Source of the DNA: Flavobacterium profundi
GTDB taxonomy: Bacteria; Bacteroidota; Bacteroidia; Flavobacteriales; Flavobacteriaceae
Reading direction: 5' to 3'
Length of the DNA stretch: 64,000 bases
Assembly (NCBI RefSeq): GCF_006491645.1
Contig: NZ_VDCZ01000005.1
Coordinates: forward strand, 62,001 to 126,000
The notes under the pieces are model-generated. The model had not been told where the DNA came from, did no database searches, and saw only the letters and a list, made by a program, of their open reading frames with translations. The translations under genes and the position numbers were made by a program. Positions 15,457 to 24,324 of this stretch are shown in pieces. Position 1 is the first letter of the stretch; each line of letters starts with the position of its first letter.

Positions 15457-16107
15457 TTAAATCAATCGTTTTTTCCTTGCTAAAGCTAAAGCTTCGGTTT
15501 TAGAGTGTACTTGCAGTTTATGATAAATGTTTTCAATATGCCTTCTCACTGTGGAAGGAGAAACAATTAAGTTTTCTGCAATTGAAGTATAAGGAAGTCC
15601 AGTTGCCAATTGCTCTAGAACTTCAATTTCACGGTTGGTAAGAGTAACAGTATCTTCCTCATTTTCAATTTTCTCTTCTAAAGGAGAACGAAGAAGATTA
15701 AGCGTTTTGAGTGCAATGGAAGGCGTCATTACTGCCCCGCCCTCTCTCGTTTGTATAATGGCATCATAAAGTGCTTTAGGATCGGTATCTTTAAGTAAAT
15801 ACCCATCAGCTCCAGCTTGGATAGCATTGAAAATGTTTTCGTCATCGTCAAAAACGGTGAGTACAATAATTTTAATTTGTGGATATTTTTGTTTGACCAA
15901 AGCAGTAGTTTCTATCCCATTTAATTTTGGCATTTCAATATCCATTAGAATAAGATCAATCATGCGATTCTCTGCTAATTTTTCCAAACACTCTAGACCA
16001 TTATTAGCAGTAAAAACAATGGTTATTTCATCAAAAAAGGAAAGTTTGTCTTTTACACTCTTGATAAGAAAATTATTATCGTCTATTACAGCTATTTTTG
16101 TTTTCAT
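15457..16107 (-). CDS. NarL/LuxR-family response regulator
   Basis: The 216-residue protein has a receiver domain (about 1-120) with acidic pair Asp9/Asp10, phospho-acceptor Asp56 in DLILMDIEMP and a conserved Lys in YLLKD. A LuxR-type helix-turn-helix follows (about 150-212; LTNREIEVLEQLATG, SPSTVRRHIENIYHKLQV). It should activate or repress transcription when phosphorylated by the kinase encoded 64 bases upstream on the same strand. The pair ends a long minus-strand gene train, so it may control that train. It is the first ordinary chromosomal-looking gene to the right of the tRNA-Met fragment. Confidence 0.92.
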   Translation of the reverse strand: MKTKIAVIDDNNFLIKSVKDKLSFFDEITIVFTANNGLECLEKLAENRMIDLILMDIEMPKLNGIETTALVKQKYPQIKIIVLTVFDDDENIFNAIQAGADGYLLKDTDPKALYDAIIQTREGGAVMTPSIALKTLNLLRSPLEEKIENEEDTVTLTNREIEVLEQLATGLPYTSIAENLIVSPSTVRRHIENIYHKLQVHSKTEALALARKKRLI

Positions 16108-16171
16108 AACTCTATTATGGGTTTAAGTCTTATAATCCAATGTTTTTAAATAGTAATCATTTTATTATGAT

Positions 16172-17980
16172 TTAAACCTCAAATTTGATTCTTGTTCCTT
16201 TTTCTTTTTCTGATTTTAAGCTAAGTTCATTACCTAACTCCAAAGCTCGTTTTCGCATGTTTAAAAGTCCGTTACCTGCTTCAATTTCTTCTTCTACAAA
16301 TCCTTTTCCATTGTCGGCTATCTCAAACTGGATTCCAGCAATAGTTTGGCTTATGTATATTTTGATTTCGGTTGCTTCGGCATATTTTACCGCATTATTT
16401 GTAGCTTCTTGAATGATGCGAAATATATTCAACCCTTGCAGTCCTGTAAATAAATGATTATCATCAATTGAAGGATCTGTTTTTAGGGAAATCTGAATGT
16501 TTTGATGCGATAATTTTGCCTTTTCCATAAAGTTCGCAATACGACTTTTTAAATCTTTTATGCTTATCGTTGTTTTATTCATAGCCCAAATCGTATCTCG
16601 CAGTTCTTGTATGGTTTCTTTAGCAAATGTTCCAATACTATTTAATTTATGAGTTACAGATTCGTTACTGTCTGAAATGTAATATTTAATAGTATCAATT
16701 GCAGAGACTATAAAGGAAAGTTGCGCTCCAATATTATCATGTAAATCTCTTGATATGGCTAGCCGCTGTTCTTGCAATTTAGTTTGGCTTTCGATTTTTT
16801 CTAAGGCTAATTGCAATTCATTATCTTTTTGTTGTTGGATGTTTTTAAGAACTTGCTGTTTATAGAGTATAAAGCCTATTAAACCTATGATAATGGCCAA
16901 TGCGATAAGTCCGAATATCCATTGATTACGAATTTTAAGTGCTAATTCTTTTTCAGCAATTTTTTTCTCTTTTTCAGATGTTTCGTATTTAGTGGCAATT
17001 TCTTCTACATCTTTAAGTTTTTGTGCAGTATACAAACTATCGTTTAAGACATTGAAATTTTTCAAACTTTCAAATGCTTTTTCATAATTTCCTTGTGCTT
17101 GATAGTTGTCAGTGATTTGTTCGTAATTGTATTTTTGAATGTCTACAAAGTTGATCCTCTTAGCCAATGCGTTACTTTTAAGAAAGTAATTATTAGAGGT
17201 CTCAAATGCTTTAATTTCTTTGTAATATTCGCCAAGTGCTGTATAATTCAACATCGTAGCAAAATCATCATTTAATTTTTCTCGAATTTTTAGCGCTTCT
17301 AACAAGTAGTTTTCTGATTTTTTATAGTCTTTGATTAATAGTTGATTGTATCCTAAAAACTCAAGTGCATATCCAATTCCTACGCTGTCTTTCCTTTCTT
17401 GTTGAATTCGTAAAGATTTTTCAAACCGTTTATTTGCTTCTACATAATCTCCTTCGTCTCGAAAAACGACACCACTTTCATTATTGATTCGAGCAATACC
17501 TTCTAGATTTTTTTCTTTTTCATATAATTGTAATGCTTTTTCATAAAATTCTAATGCTCGATTAGGTTGACGAAGTTTACGATACATACGAGCCATATCG
17601 TCGTACAATAACCCTAACTTTTCCGTGTTTTTAGTTGGCTCTAAAACCTGTAAAGCGCGATAGTAATATACTGAAGCACTGTCTATATTTCCTTTTTTAC
17701 CTAATGACAAACCAATGGTCCGTAAAAAATCACCTTTATTTATGTTGTCATTTTTTTCATTCGCGAGATTGTATCCAAGTTGCGCTAATGCAATGGTTTC
17801 ATCAAATTTAGTGGCATAGATTTCTTTTATATTTTTCTGAAGGAAATCAATTTTTTGATTGTAATCTTTCTTATTGTTTACCAATTGCGTAATACTATCT
17901 ACTAATGATAATTTTTGGGCTGAAGTAGTTAATGATAACAACATTAGGCCTATTATTACTATAATATTATTTAATCTCAT
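16172..17980 (-). CDS. TPR-sensor histidine kinase (HisKA_3 type)
   Basis: The 602 residues comprise a signal peptide, a periplasmic TPR array (about 60-320; repeated A..Y.KALQLYEKE-like helices), one membrane helix (about 352-372, WIFGLIALAIIIGLIGFILY), a coiled-coil linker, a HisKA_3 dimerisation domain with the phospho-acceptor in SRDLHDNIGAQ (His414), and a C-terminal HATPase domain (N-box EATNNAVKYA, G1 DNGKGF, G2 GNGLLNM). This is the common Bacteroidota layout of NarX-like kinases that sense through TPRs. Its partner is the LuxR-type regulator downstream. The gap to the upstream gene is 67 bases, so it could belong to the long operon or have its own promoter. Confidence 0.92.
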   Translation of the reverse strand: MRLNNIIVIIGLMLLSLTTSAQKLSLVDSITQLVNNKKDYNQKIDFLQKNIKEIYATKFDETIALAQLGYNLANEKNDNINKGDFLRTIGLSLGKKGNIDSASVYYYRALQVLEPTKNTEKLGLLYDDMARMYRKLRQPNRALEFYEKALQLYEKEKNLEGIARINNESGVVFRDEGDYVEANKRFEKSLRIQQERKDSVGIGYALEFLGYNQLLIKDYKKSENYLLEALKIREKLNDDFATMLNYTALGEYYKEIKAFETSNNYFLKSNALAKRINFVDIQKYNYEQITDNYQAQGNYEKAFESLKNFNVLNDSLYTAQKLKDVEEIATKYETSEKEKKIAEKELALKIRNQWIFGLIALAIIIGLIGFILYKQQVLKNIQQQKDNELQLALEKIESQTKLQEQRLAISRDLHDNIGAQLSFIVSAIDTIKYYISDSNESVTHKLNSIGTFAKETIQELRDTIWAMNKTTISIKDLKSRIANFMEKAKLSHQNIQISLKTDPSIDDNHLFTGLQGLNIFRIIQEATNNAVKYAEATEIKIYISQTIAGIQFEIADNGKGFVEEEIEAGNGLLNMRKRALELGNELSLKSEKEKGTRIKFEV

Positions 17981-18047
17981 AAAAATATATTTCTATTTCA
18001 TAATAAATCCGTATAAATTTATTAAAATTATTATAAGTATTTTCTTC

Positions 18048-18401
18048 TTATTGTTTCCTTTTTAAAAGATATAAAGAAGTGTATATTGCTTTCTTAGTAT
18101 TTTGTAAAAATAATGTTGCTTCTATTTCCTTTGTTTTTTCTGAAGCTTCATTCGGAAAAAGCAAATCCAACTCTTTTATTCTATTATTTATAATGTAGTT
18201 GATTTCATCTTCAAAGACTACAACTTCCTGATTTCTTTTATGTAAATTGAATTGATTCTGCAGCTCTATATGTTTTTCATTTGGATGTGAATACAAATTT
18301 GAATAGGCTATAAAATAGTTTCTAAATAAACAAACTATCAAATATAAAAGTCCAATAAGAACTAAAAAAAATAGCGCTAAAGCTAAAATATTATTTTCCA
18401 T
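18048..18401 (-). CDS. Small membrane-anchored protein (117 aa), unknown
   Basis: One hydrophobic helix (about residues 5-27, ILALALFFLVLIGLLYLIVC) is followed by a charged cytoplasmic tail rich in Glu and Lys with helical character. Its start overlaps the preceding gene by 11 bases, so it is co-translated with the C-terminally anchored exported protein. I do not recognise a family. A role as a small accessory of that protein is inferred only from coupling. Confidence 0.65.
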   Translation of the reverse strand: MENNILALALFFLVLIGLLYLIVCLFRNYFIAYSNLYSHPNEKHIELQNQFNLHKRNQEVVVFEDEINYIINNRIKELDLLFPNEASEKTKEIEATLFLQNTKKAIYTSLYLLKRKQ

Positions 18402-19458
18402 GATGATTACTTTTTTTTAATCGAATCCATTTTACAATTGCCCAAATGAGAATACTAACTAAAATCAATCCAATTATAAAAGGTGCGAAAATCACAAAAA
18501 GGGTAAGTAATCCAGGTAAAGCACCTTCTAGAGTATTTTCTACTTTATAAGGATTACCCAATTCTATATCCGAAAAAATTAGTGTTTCAAACGGTAATTG
18601 ACTCATTTGATCAATTTTAGTAAACCATTCGTTAGCTTGATCTACCTTTTTTTCAAAAGAAAAATTTTCATTGTATTTTGAATAGTTAACGATGAGATTG
18701 TCTTTTGGTGTAGGTGAAAAATTGTGTTTTTCTCCAGAAAAAATTTGATGCAAAGTATTGAATTTAAAACCAAATCCATCAGAAATACCTTGTACCTCTT
18801 TTGGAGTTAAACCTTCCATCAATTGGATATAAAAATTACCTTTTTCGATGTTATCTTTCCAAACACTTCCACTTTCTAATAAGTAAATAAAAGCATTTCT
18901 TTTTTCAATGTTATATCCTTTTCGAACTATAGCTTCGTTTGTATTGACGATAAAATACACTGCTACCTTTTGGATTTCATTGGGTGTAAATTGCATTTCC
19001 CAAACTTTCCAATTATCACTAAATGCATTAATATTATCGTAATCTTCATTATATTCAGAAAGATTCTCATTGAATAATGGTAACCATCTATTATTTGCTT
19101 TTATTTTAAACTGACTTAAAGAATCTAATATAATTTGATTTAGATCATTTTCACCTCCTGAATAAATACCATTAACCGGATAGCCCATTTTGAATTGTAA
19201 ATGTTCATTGGTTGTATTTTTAAAAACATAGGTCCCTTTTACAACTGCAAAACCTTTGTACAACTGAATAAAAATGCGCTCTTGTTGCATTTGTATTTTT
19301 TTAAAAGTGTTTGCATCTTCAGGATATAACATCGTATAAACTGTTCCTCCTGCATTCCATATTCCAGGCTGCGCAGCATTGGCAAAGACTTTTTGAGATA
19401 AGATAATTGTCATCAGCAAAAATGCTGTGATTCTTATTTTTGAAATTATCGTTTTCAT
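18391..19458 (-). CDS. Exported protein with C-terminal membrane anchor, unknown (355 aa)
   Basis: A signal peptide (to about residue 26, ending VFANA) is followed by a beta-rich ectodomain beginning QPGIWNAGGTVYTMLYPED. A hydrophobic helix lies near the end (about 315-345, LLTLFVIFAPFIIGLILVSILIWAIVKW), followed by a basic tail. This is a type I inner-membrane topology with a large periplasmic domain, somewhat like DUF4424 proteins, though I cannot confirm that. It sits 12 bases after the 339-residue exported protein gene in the long minus-strand train and overlaps the next gene. Confidence 0.65.
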   Translation of the reverse strand: MKTIISKIRITAFLLMTIILSQKVFANAAQPGIWNAGGTVYTMLYPEDANTFKKIQMQQERIFIQLYKGFAVVKGTYVFKNTTNEHLQFKMGYPVNGIYSGGENDLNQIILDSLSQFKIKANNRWLPLFNENLSEYNEDYDNINAFSDNWKVWEMQFTPNEIQKVAVYFIVNTNEAIVRKGYNIEKRNAFIYLLESGSVWKDNIEKGNFYIQLMEGLTPKEVQGISDGFGFKFNTLHQIFSGEKHNFSPTPKDNLIVNYSKYNENFSFEKKVDQANEWFTKIDQMSQLPFETLIFSDIELGNPYKVENTLEGALPGLLTLFVIFAPFIIGLILVSILIWAIVKWIRLKKSNHHGK

Positions 19459-19470
19459 GCTCTTACTGTT

Positions 19471-20490
19471 TTAAGGTAAATATTGTTGCAAAAGTGCTTC
19501 AAATATATGTAGCTTTTTATGGAGAAAGTCAGTTGTACCAGTGATTCTTCGATCAGCATATTCAATTTTGAAAAAACCAACACCTACGATGGTTTTATTC
19601 TTTACATCCACTTCTGCTTCTGCGATAATGTTGTTGTATTCATCTCTTAAAAATAACTTCATATAGAATGGAATGAGATCACCTTTATTTTTATCATAAG
19701 CTTGTAAAGTCTGATCCGAGTACTGTTTCAATCCAAAAGGCAAACTGTCTGTTGGTGCTTCCTCTTCAAAGCGCTGAATGCCTTTCATAAGTTTATCCTG
19801 AACGGTGCTGTCTTCGATTAACTTAAATTTAATTTCGCAAGCCTCATTCCCCATCGCATCTTTAAGGTAAGCCGTTGCATAAAAATAGCTTTTCGGTTCT
19901 ACGTAAGATATAATTTCACGTTCTTCGAGATAGAAATAGTTGGTGATAATGTCGTCGTCAGGTACTTTTTGCCGATGTATTTCTTTGTATAAATTCCCTT
20001 TTTGACTGTAATAACACACCGTAACGGATTGCGTACCGTCTATATTAGCCTCAATTTCATAAAGCAGCTTGTTTTTGTAATGGAATTTGACATGACTTTT
20101 ACTTCTGTCCTTAAAACGAATTTTCTGCTCAATGATACGATGTTCATTGTCGTAACGATATGAATATTTTCGGTTTAAATACGGATTGCTGTGTTCCCAA
20201 ATTTCTTGATGCAAGCGATTATTTTTATATACTGCTTTTGATTTTGCCCAACTATCATCAAGGAAACTCTGGTTTTCGAAAGCACTGATTTTTCCGTCAG
20301 AGTTAAAACGATGAATAACTTTTTCTACTTTTTCAATACTATCGCCATCAAAACTGTAGAAGACTTGTTCTACCTGTGTCACCTGCTTCTTAAAGCCATA
20401 ATCTTGGTAAGTAATATTAGGTAACGATTGTCCCTTACTTCCAACAAAAGCAAAAAATATGATGATTGAAAATACTGTTTTACATTTCAT
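19471..20490 (-). CDS. Exported YD-like repeat protein, paralogue A (339 aa)
   Basis: A signal peptide (MKCKTVFSIIIFFAFVGSKG) is followed by a segment with YGFKKQV and then several YD-like units (HRFNSDGKISAFENQSF, YRYDNEHRIIEQK). It resembles the 315-residue protein at 26081-27028, which has YGFQKQP at the same place and similar FNKDGHI and YDAKGNL units; both end in a beta-rich domain with FL or FLEF strands. The function is unknown. It lies 3 bases after the neighbouring gene, inside the train. Confidence 0.65.
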   Translation of the reverse strand: MKCKTVFSIIIFFAFVGSKGQSLPNITYQDYGFKKQVTQVEQVFYSFDGDSIEKVEKVIHRFNSDGKISAFENQSFLDDSWAKSKAVYKNNRLHQEIWEHSNPYLNRKYSYRYDNEHRIIEQKIRFKDRSKSHVKFHYKNKLLYEIEANIDGTQSVTVCYYSQKGNLYKEIHRQKVPDDDIITNYFYLEEREIISYVEPKSYFYATAYLKDAMGNEACEIKFKLIEDSTVQDKLMKGIQRFEEEAPTDSLPFGLKQYSDQTLQAYDKNKGDLIPFYMKLFLRDEYNNIIAEAEVDVKNKTIVGVGFFKIEYADRRITGTTDFLHKKLHIFEALLQQYLP

Positions 20491-20493
20491 TTT

Positions 20494-21003
20494 CTATAGT
20501 TTATCGTTGTTGTTTATTGCTTGTTGAAATTCTTCCTTAGTAAATGTCTTCAGTGGGTTTATTTTTTTGATTAATTCCATCACAAACCATTGGTACATCT
20601 TTTCATATTGATTTTTAATGGTTGGATTAGAAAGATTTACAGTATAATGCATCACATCGCCATTGGCTAAAATAACCTCCATTTTTTCTATTTTTATTCT
20701 AAAATAGGATTCCATGAATTGGTAATGAATTTGAATTTTGAGTGTGAATCCGTCTTCATATTTTTTTGAAAAAATCAATTTGTAATCTTGTTCCGAAACT
20801 TTTTCTGTTCTTAAGAAAGTAAAGCCATTCCATGCCATTAAAGCTTCATAGTCCTCAATTTTAGGGTGAATTGTTTTGAAATTTTGCCCTTTTTGATAAT
20901 AACCGTATAATTCGGTTGTAGGCGAATAGTTTGATTTTTGTCCGTAAGAAAAAATGCAAATTAAATGTAATAGAAGAAATACTATTATTAAGTTTTTATT
21001 CAT
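20494..21003 (-). CDS. Small exported protein (169 aa), unknown
   Basis: The signal peptide (MNKNLIIVFLLLHLICIFSYG) is followed by a mixed alpha/beta domain with no motif I know. ATG 21003 overlaps the TGA of the WG-repeat gene (ATGA), so it is translationally coupled to it. The product is periplasmic or outer-membrane-associated by its signal. Confidence 0.65.
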   Translation of the reverse strand: MNKNLIIVFLLLHLICIFSYGQKSNYSPTTELYGYYQKGQNFKTIHPKIEDYEALMAWNGFTFLRTEKVSEQDYKLIFSKKYEDGFTLKIQIHYQFMESYFRIKIEKMEVILANGDVMHYTVNLSNPTIKNQYEKMYQWFVMELIKKINPLKTFTKEEFQQAINNNDKL

Positions 21004-21863
21004 TTTAATTCATTTCCTTTTTTGTCAAATTTTACTATTGTACCGTCCGGTTTTCTTGCGTGGATTGTGTTATCGTCTGCCCAATAGGTTTTCTCAAATT
21101 TTAACGGAATAATTTCTTTCCCTGTATTATCTACATAGCCGTAGTTATCTCCAATACCTACACGCGCCAGCCCTCTATTAAAATCCTGAATGTCGTCATA
21201 TTTTACCGCAATGATTTCTTTGCCTGTTTTGTCTATTATACCCCATTTCCCTGCTAAAGATACTTTTGCAAATCCATCTTTAAAGAATTGTACATCATCG
21301 TATTTAGCAGGAACAATTTCTTTTCCGATTTTATTTACAAAGCCAAATTTATCCTCAAGACGAGTGCTTACCATTCCTTCGCTAAATGATCCAATGGACT
21401 GATATTTAAAAGGAATAATTTCTTTACCTGTTAAGTCTATGGCTCCAAATTTTCCGTTTTTTGCAACAATAGCAATACCTTCATTAAAATCATTACCGCT
21501 TCCATAAGCTTCATAAACTATTGGGATAACAATTTGTCCTCGTTTATTAATATAACCTCCTTTTCGGTCGAGTTGCACCCATGACAAGCCTTCTGAGTAT
21601 GGATTCATATATACATAGGTAGGAGGTATAATTTCATTTCCTGTTGTAGCATCTAGAAGTCCCCAATCTAAATTTATTTCTACACGAATTACCTCTCCAT
21701 CGACTTTACATTCATTGTATTTAGGTTCAATAACAACAGTTCCTCTTGAGTCTTTAAGTCCATATTTTCCATTTTTGTAAAAAGGAGTTAATTGTTGAGC
21801 ATTTACCGATGATGAAAGGAAACATATTAGAATGCAAGTAAATAATTTAAAAATTGTTCTCAT
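21000..21863 (-). CDS. Exported WG-repeat protein (287 aa)
   Basis: I choose ATG 21863, 10 bases after the upstream stop, because it gives the signal peptide MRTIFKLFTCILICFLSSSV ending NAQ; a longer frame to 21989 would lie inside the MORN gene. The mature part is about seven WG repeats (PF14903 type): YGLKDSRGTVVIEPKYNE, FGAIDLTGKEIIPFKYQ, FGFVNKIGKEIVPAKYD, WGIIDKTGKEIIAVKYD, YGYVDNTGKEIIPLKFE. These form a propeller-like scaffold of unknown ligand. It follows a MORN-repeat protein in the same train. Confidence 0.88.
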   Translation of the reverse strand: MRTIFKLFTCILICFLSSSVNAQQLTPFYKNGKYGLKDSRGTVVIEPKYNECKVDGEVIRVEINLDWGLLDATTGNEIIPPTYVYMNPYSEGLSWVQLDRKGGYINKRGQIVIPIVYEAYGSGNDFNEGIAIVAKNGKFGAIDLTGKEIIPFKYQSIGSFSEGMVSTRLEDKFGFVNKIGKEIVPAKYDDVQFFKDGFAKVSLAGKWGIIDKTGKEIIAVKYDDIQDFNRGLARVGIGDNYGYVDNTGKEIIPLKFEKTYWADDNTIHARKPDGTIVKFDKKGNELK

Positions 21864-21873
21864 ATTATTAAAA

Positions 21874-24321
21874 TTAATTAGTTTTAGTACTGTACGAACC
21901 ACTGTATTTTTGAAGTCGTTCTTTCGATTTTTCACGAATATAATCTCTAACCTCTGTTTTAAGCTTTGGTAAGGTATCTTTGGTGGCATTTTTGTCCATT
22001 TTCATCATGAACTCGAAGGAAGCATAAGGTGCTACTTGATATATTTCGTTAATTAGGCTAGCATAAAATTGCCCTAGTAAATCTCCAGTTATTGCTTTTG
22101 CTTTCCACTTTTTGTCAAGATTAGCCAAATGTTGTTTTAAACCATCAGGATTGGAATTGTATACATCAAAATACGCCTTGGCTTCGGTTGAAAGTGTTTT
22201 ATTAGATGTATTTACAGGTTTTGGTTTTTCTATCGTAAAGTTACCGTTTCGTAAGACGCCATTGACCCAATTTCCTTTTTGAGTAATCACAAAACTTTTA
22301 TCGGTTTTATAGCCTTTACCATTTAGGTTGCTATTTGAAAACTGACCAACATATGATTCACCATTAGATTTATAAACCAACATTCCAACGCCTTCCATTT
22401 TATTGGCTGTAAATTCTCCCATATACAAATCGCCATCGTTACTTTTATACATTCCTAAATAATGTGGTTTGTTGTTTTTAAAAAAACCATAATACCAACT
22501 TTTATTACTGTATTTGTATTGCCCAAAACCATTGGCACAATCTCCGGCACAATTGTTCTTATAGATGTTGTTTACGTAATCATACGTGAGCATATCTCTG
22601 GTTAGTTTACCATTAGTGTAATATCCAGCCACAACTGCTTTGCTATTTTTAAGTTGGTATCCATAGCCGTTTTGTAAACCTTTTTGCCAAGTTCCGTAAT
22701 AGATTATGCCTTCACTTTTCCATGAATAAATGCCGTATCCATCATAATTTCCGTCTTTAAAATTTCCAATGTAATAATTGCCATTTGGCAAGGTATGCGT
22801 ACCAACACCATTTATCTTTCCATTTTCAAAAAAACCTTCAATGATTTCACCATTAGCAAAACGTTTTTTGCTAAAACCGTTGATACAGTCGCCAGATAAA
22901 CAAGTATCTTCTTTTGTAGAAATTGATGTTGTTGTTTTTGAAGTACTTGAAGAAGGTGTTGTTTGATTATCTATTTTATCTGTAGACAGATTGTATTTTT
23001 TACCTGCATAAGCTTTGTTTAATAACGCTTTAGAGGTGTTGGGTAAATAATAGATAATCTTATCATTTTCATCTTTTATGATACTGTTTCCATTTTGCAA
23101 GGCAATTAATTTGTGATTAGGATTTTCTTTGACATCAATTTTTCCATCTATTATTACTACAAATTGAGATTCTGCTGTTTTAATATATACAACATTATCA
23201 TCTACAGCAATAGGATGCAAAGGATAATAACCTGTTGTGTTATTCGAATCTAATTCTCCAACAAATGTTTGATTTATAGTTTTGTCATAAACTAAATAAA
23301 TTGGAGCGTTGTAAACTTTTAAAGCTCCATCTCGCATGCCATTTACTGTATTTTCTAATGTAGCTCCTTTGTAACCTAATTTATAGGAAGAACCTTTTGT
23401 ATTTTTTAGAAAATAGGGATTGTTTATTAAAACTTTGGAAACTAGTTGTTTCTTTCCAGATTTTGCATCATCAAGCGGGTTTTCTACGATGTAATATTTT
23501 TCTTTAAAAGGATTATAAAGTAGTATGTTTTTTTGTTGTAAATCTAATTCTGCATAAAGAAAATCTACTTTTTTGTCATTGATAAAAAATTCACAATCAT
23601 TTAATGGAAACAAAGAACGACCTAAGGAACTTTTTTTGTGAACTATTGATATTTCAATTTCTTTATTTTTTAAATCACTGTAAAACAAAGCACTTTGATA
23701 CCAGTTAGTTTCATTACCAAATTTGTCAAACTCTTTTGTGAAAATTTTATCGTTTTCACCAATTTTAATGCCATTTTTATAAATATGTTTTACGGTTTTA
23801 GCAGGATTGTAAACACTATTAATTTCAGTTATAATGAGTTGGTCACCATTTTTTTGATAAGAAAATTGTCGGATACCACCACTAACATTGCTTTTGATTA
23901 ATCGACCAAAACTATCGTATTCATAACTACTATTGAGCCCTTTTGAGCCTACTTCTTTAATTAATAAACCCTTTGCGTTATAAGTATAATTAATCGTTTG
24001 AATACCCAATGACGCATACGTTAACTTGGTCAAAAATCCTTGACTATTAAATTCGTAAAGTCTACCCTCTGAATTTGCGTAGAGCAAATCATTTTTATAT
24101 AAGTAGTGTACTCCATTACTTGAAGTTTTCTCGTAAATTAAGTTTCCTTCCTCAGAAAAAACTCTTCTCCCATACGCATAAACATCACCTTTTAGATTAA
24201 AATGTTCTTTTTTGTATTCAAAAGCAATAGGATTCATAGGTGCATTTACCCAATCTACTTTTTGAGAGAAAGTAGTTAGAGTAGCAATTGTAAAGAGTAA
24301 AGTAAGAATTAATCTTTTCAT
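21874..24321 (-). CDS. Exported YD- and MORN-repeat protein (815 aa)
   Basis: The signal peptide is residues 1-19 (ending TTFS). An N-terminal part has YD-like units (YTYNAKGLLIKEVG, YEYDSFGRLIKSN). A middle beta region and a Ser/Thr linker (near 455-470) follow, and then at least seven MORN repeats (GEIIEGFFENGKINGVG, YYIGNFKDGNYDGYGIY, YYGTWQKGLQNGYGYQ, YMGEFTANKMEGVG, YVGQFSNSNLNGKGY). The last 120 residues are helical and charged. MORN repeats serve as scaffolds or lipid-binding hairpins. Together with the WG protein it suggests a set of surface or periplasmic scaffold proteins. Confidence 0.82.
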   Translation of the reverse strand: MKRLILTLLFTIATLTTFSQKVDWVNAPMNPIAFEYKKEHFNLKGDVYAYGRRVFSEEGNLIYEKTSSNGVHYLYKNDLLYANSEGRLYEFNSQGFLTKLTYASLGIQTINYTYNAKGLLIKEVGSKGLNSSYEYDSFGRLIKSNVSGGIRQFSYQKNGDQLIITEINSVYNPAKTVKHIYKNGIKIGENDKIFTKEFDKFGNETNWYQSALFYSDLKNKEIEISIVHKKSSLGRSLFPLNDCEFFINDKKVDFLYAELDLQQKNILLYNPFKEKYYIVENPLDDAKSGKKQLVSKVLINNPYFLKNTKGSSYKLGYKGATLENTVNGMRDGALKVYNAPIYLVYDKTINQTFVGELDSNNTTGYYPLHPIAVDDNVVYIKTAESQFVVIIDGKIDVKENPNHKLIALQNGNSIIKDENDKIIYYLPNTSKALLNKAYAGKKYNLSTDKIDNQTTPSSSTSKTTTSISTKEDTCLSGDCINGFSKKRFANGEIIEGFFENGKINGVGTHTLPNGNYYIGNFKDGNYDGYGIYSWKSEGIIYYGTWQKGLQNGYGYQLKNSKAVVAGYYTNGKLTRDMLTYDYVNNIYKNNCAGDCANGFGQYKYSNKSWYYGFFKNNKPHYLGMYKSNDGDLYMGEFTANKMEGVGMLVYKSNGESYVGQFSNSNLNGKGYKTDKSFVITQKGNWVNGVLRNGNFTIEKPKPVNTSNKTLSTEAKAYFDVYNSNPDGLKQHLANLDKKWKAKAITGDLLGQFYASLINEIYQVAPYASFEFMMKMDKNATKDTLPKLKTEVRDYIREKSKERLQKYSGSYSTKTN

Positions 24322-24324
24322 ATT

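Noticed and set aside
21864..21989. N-terminal extension of the WG-repeat protein
   Set aside because: It lies entirely inside the end of the MORN-repeat gene and precedes a clear signal peptide starting at 21863.
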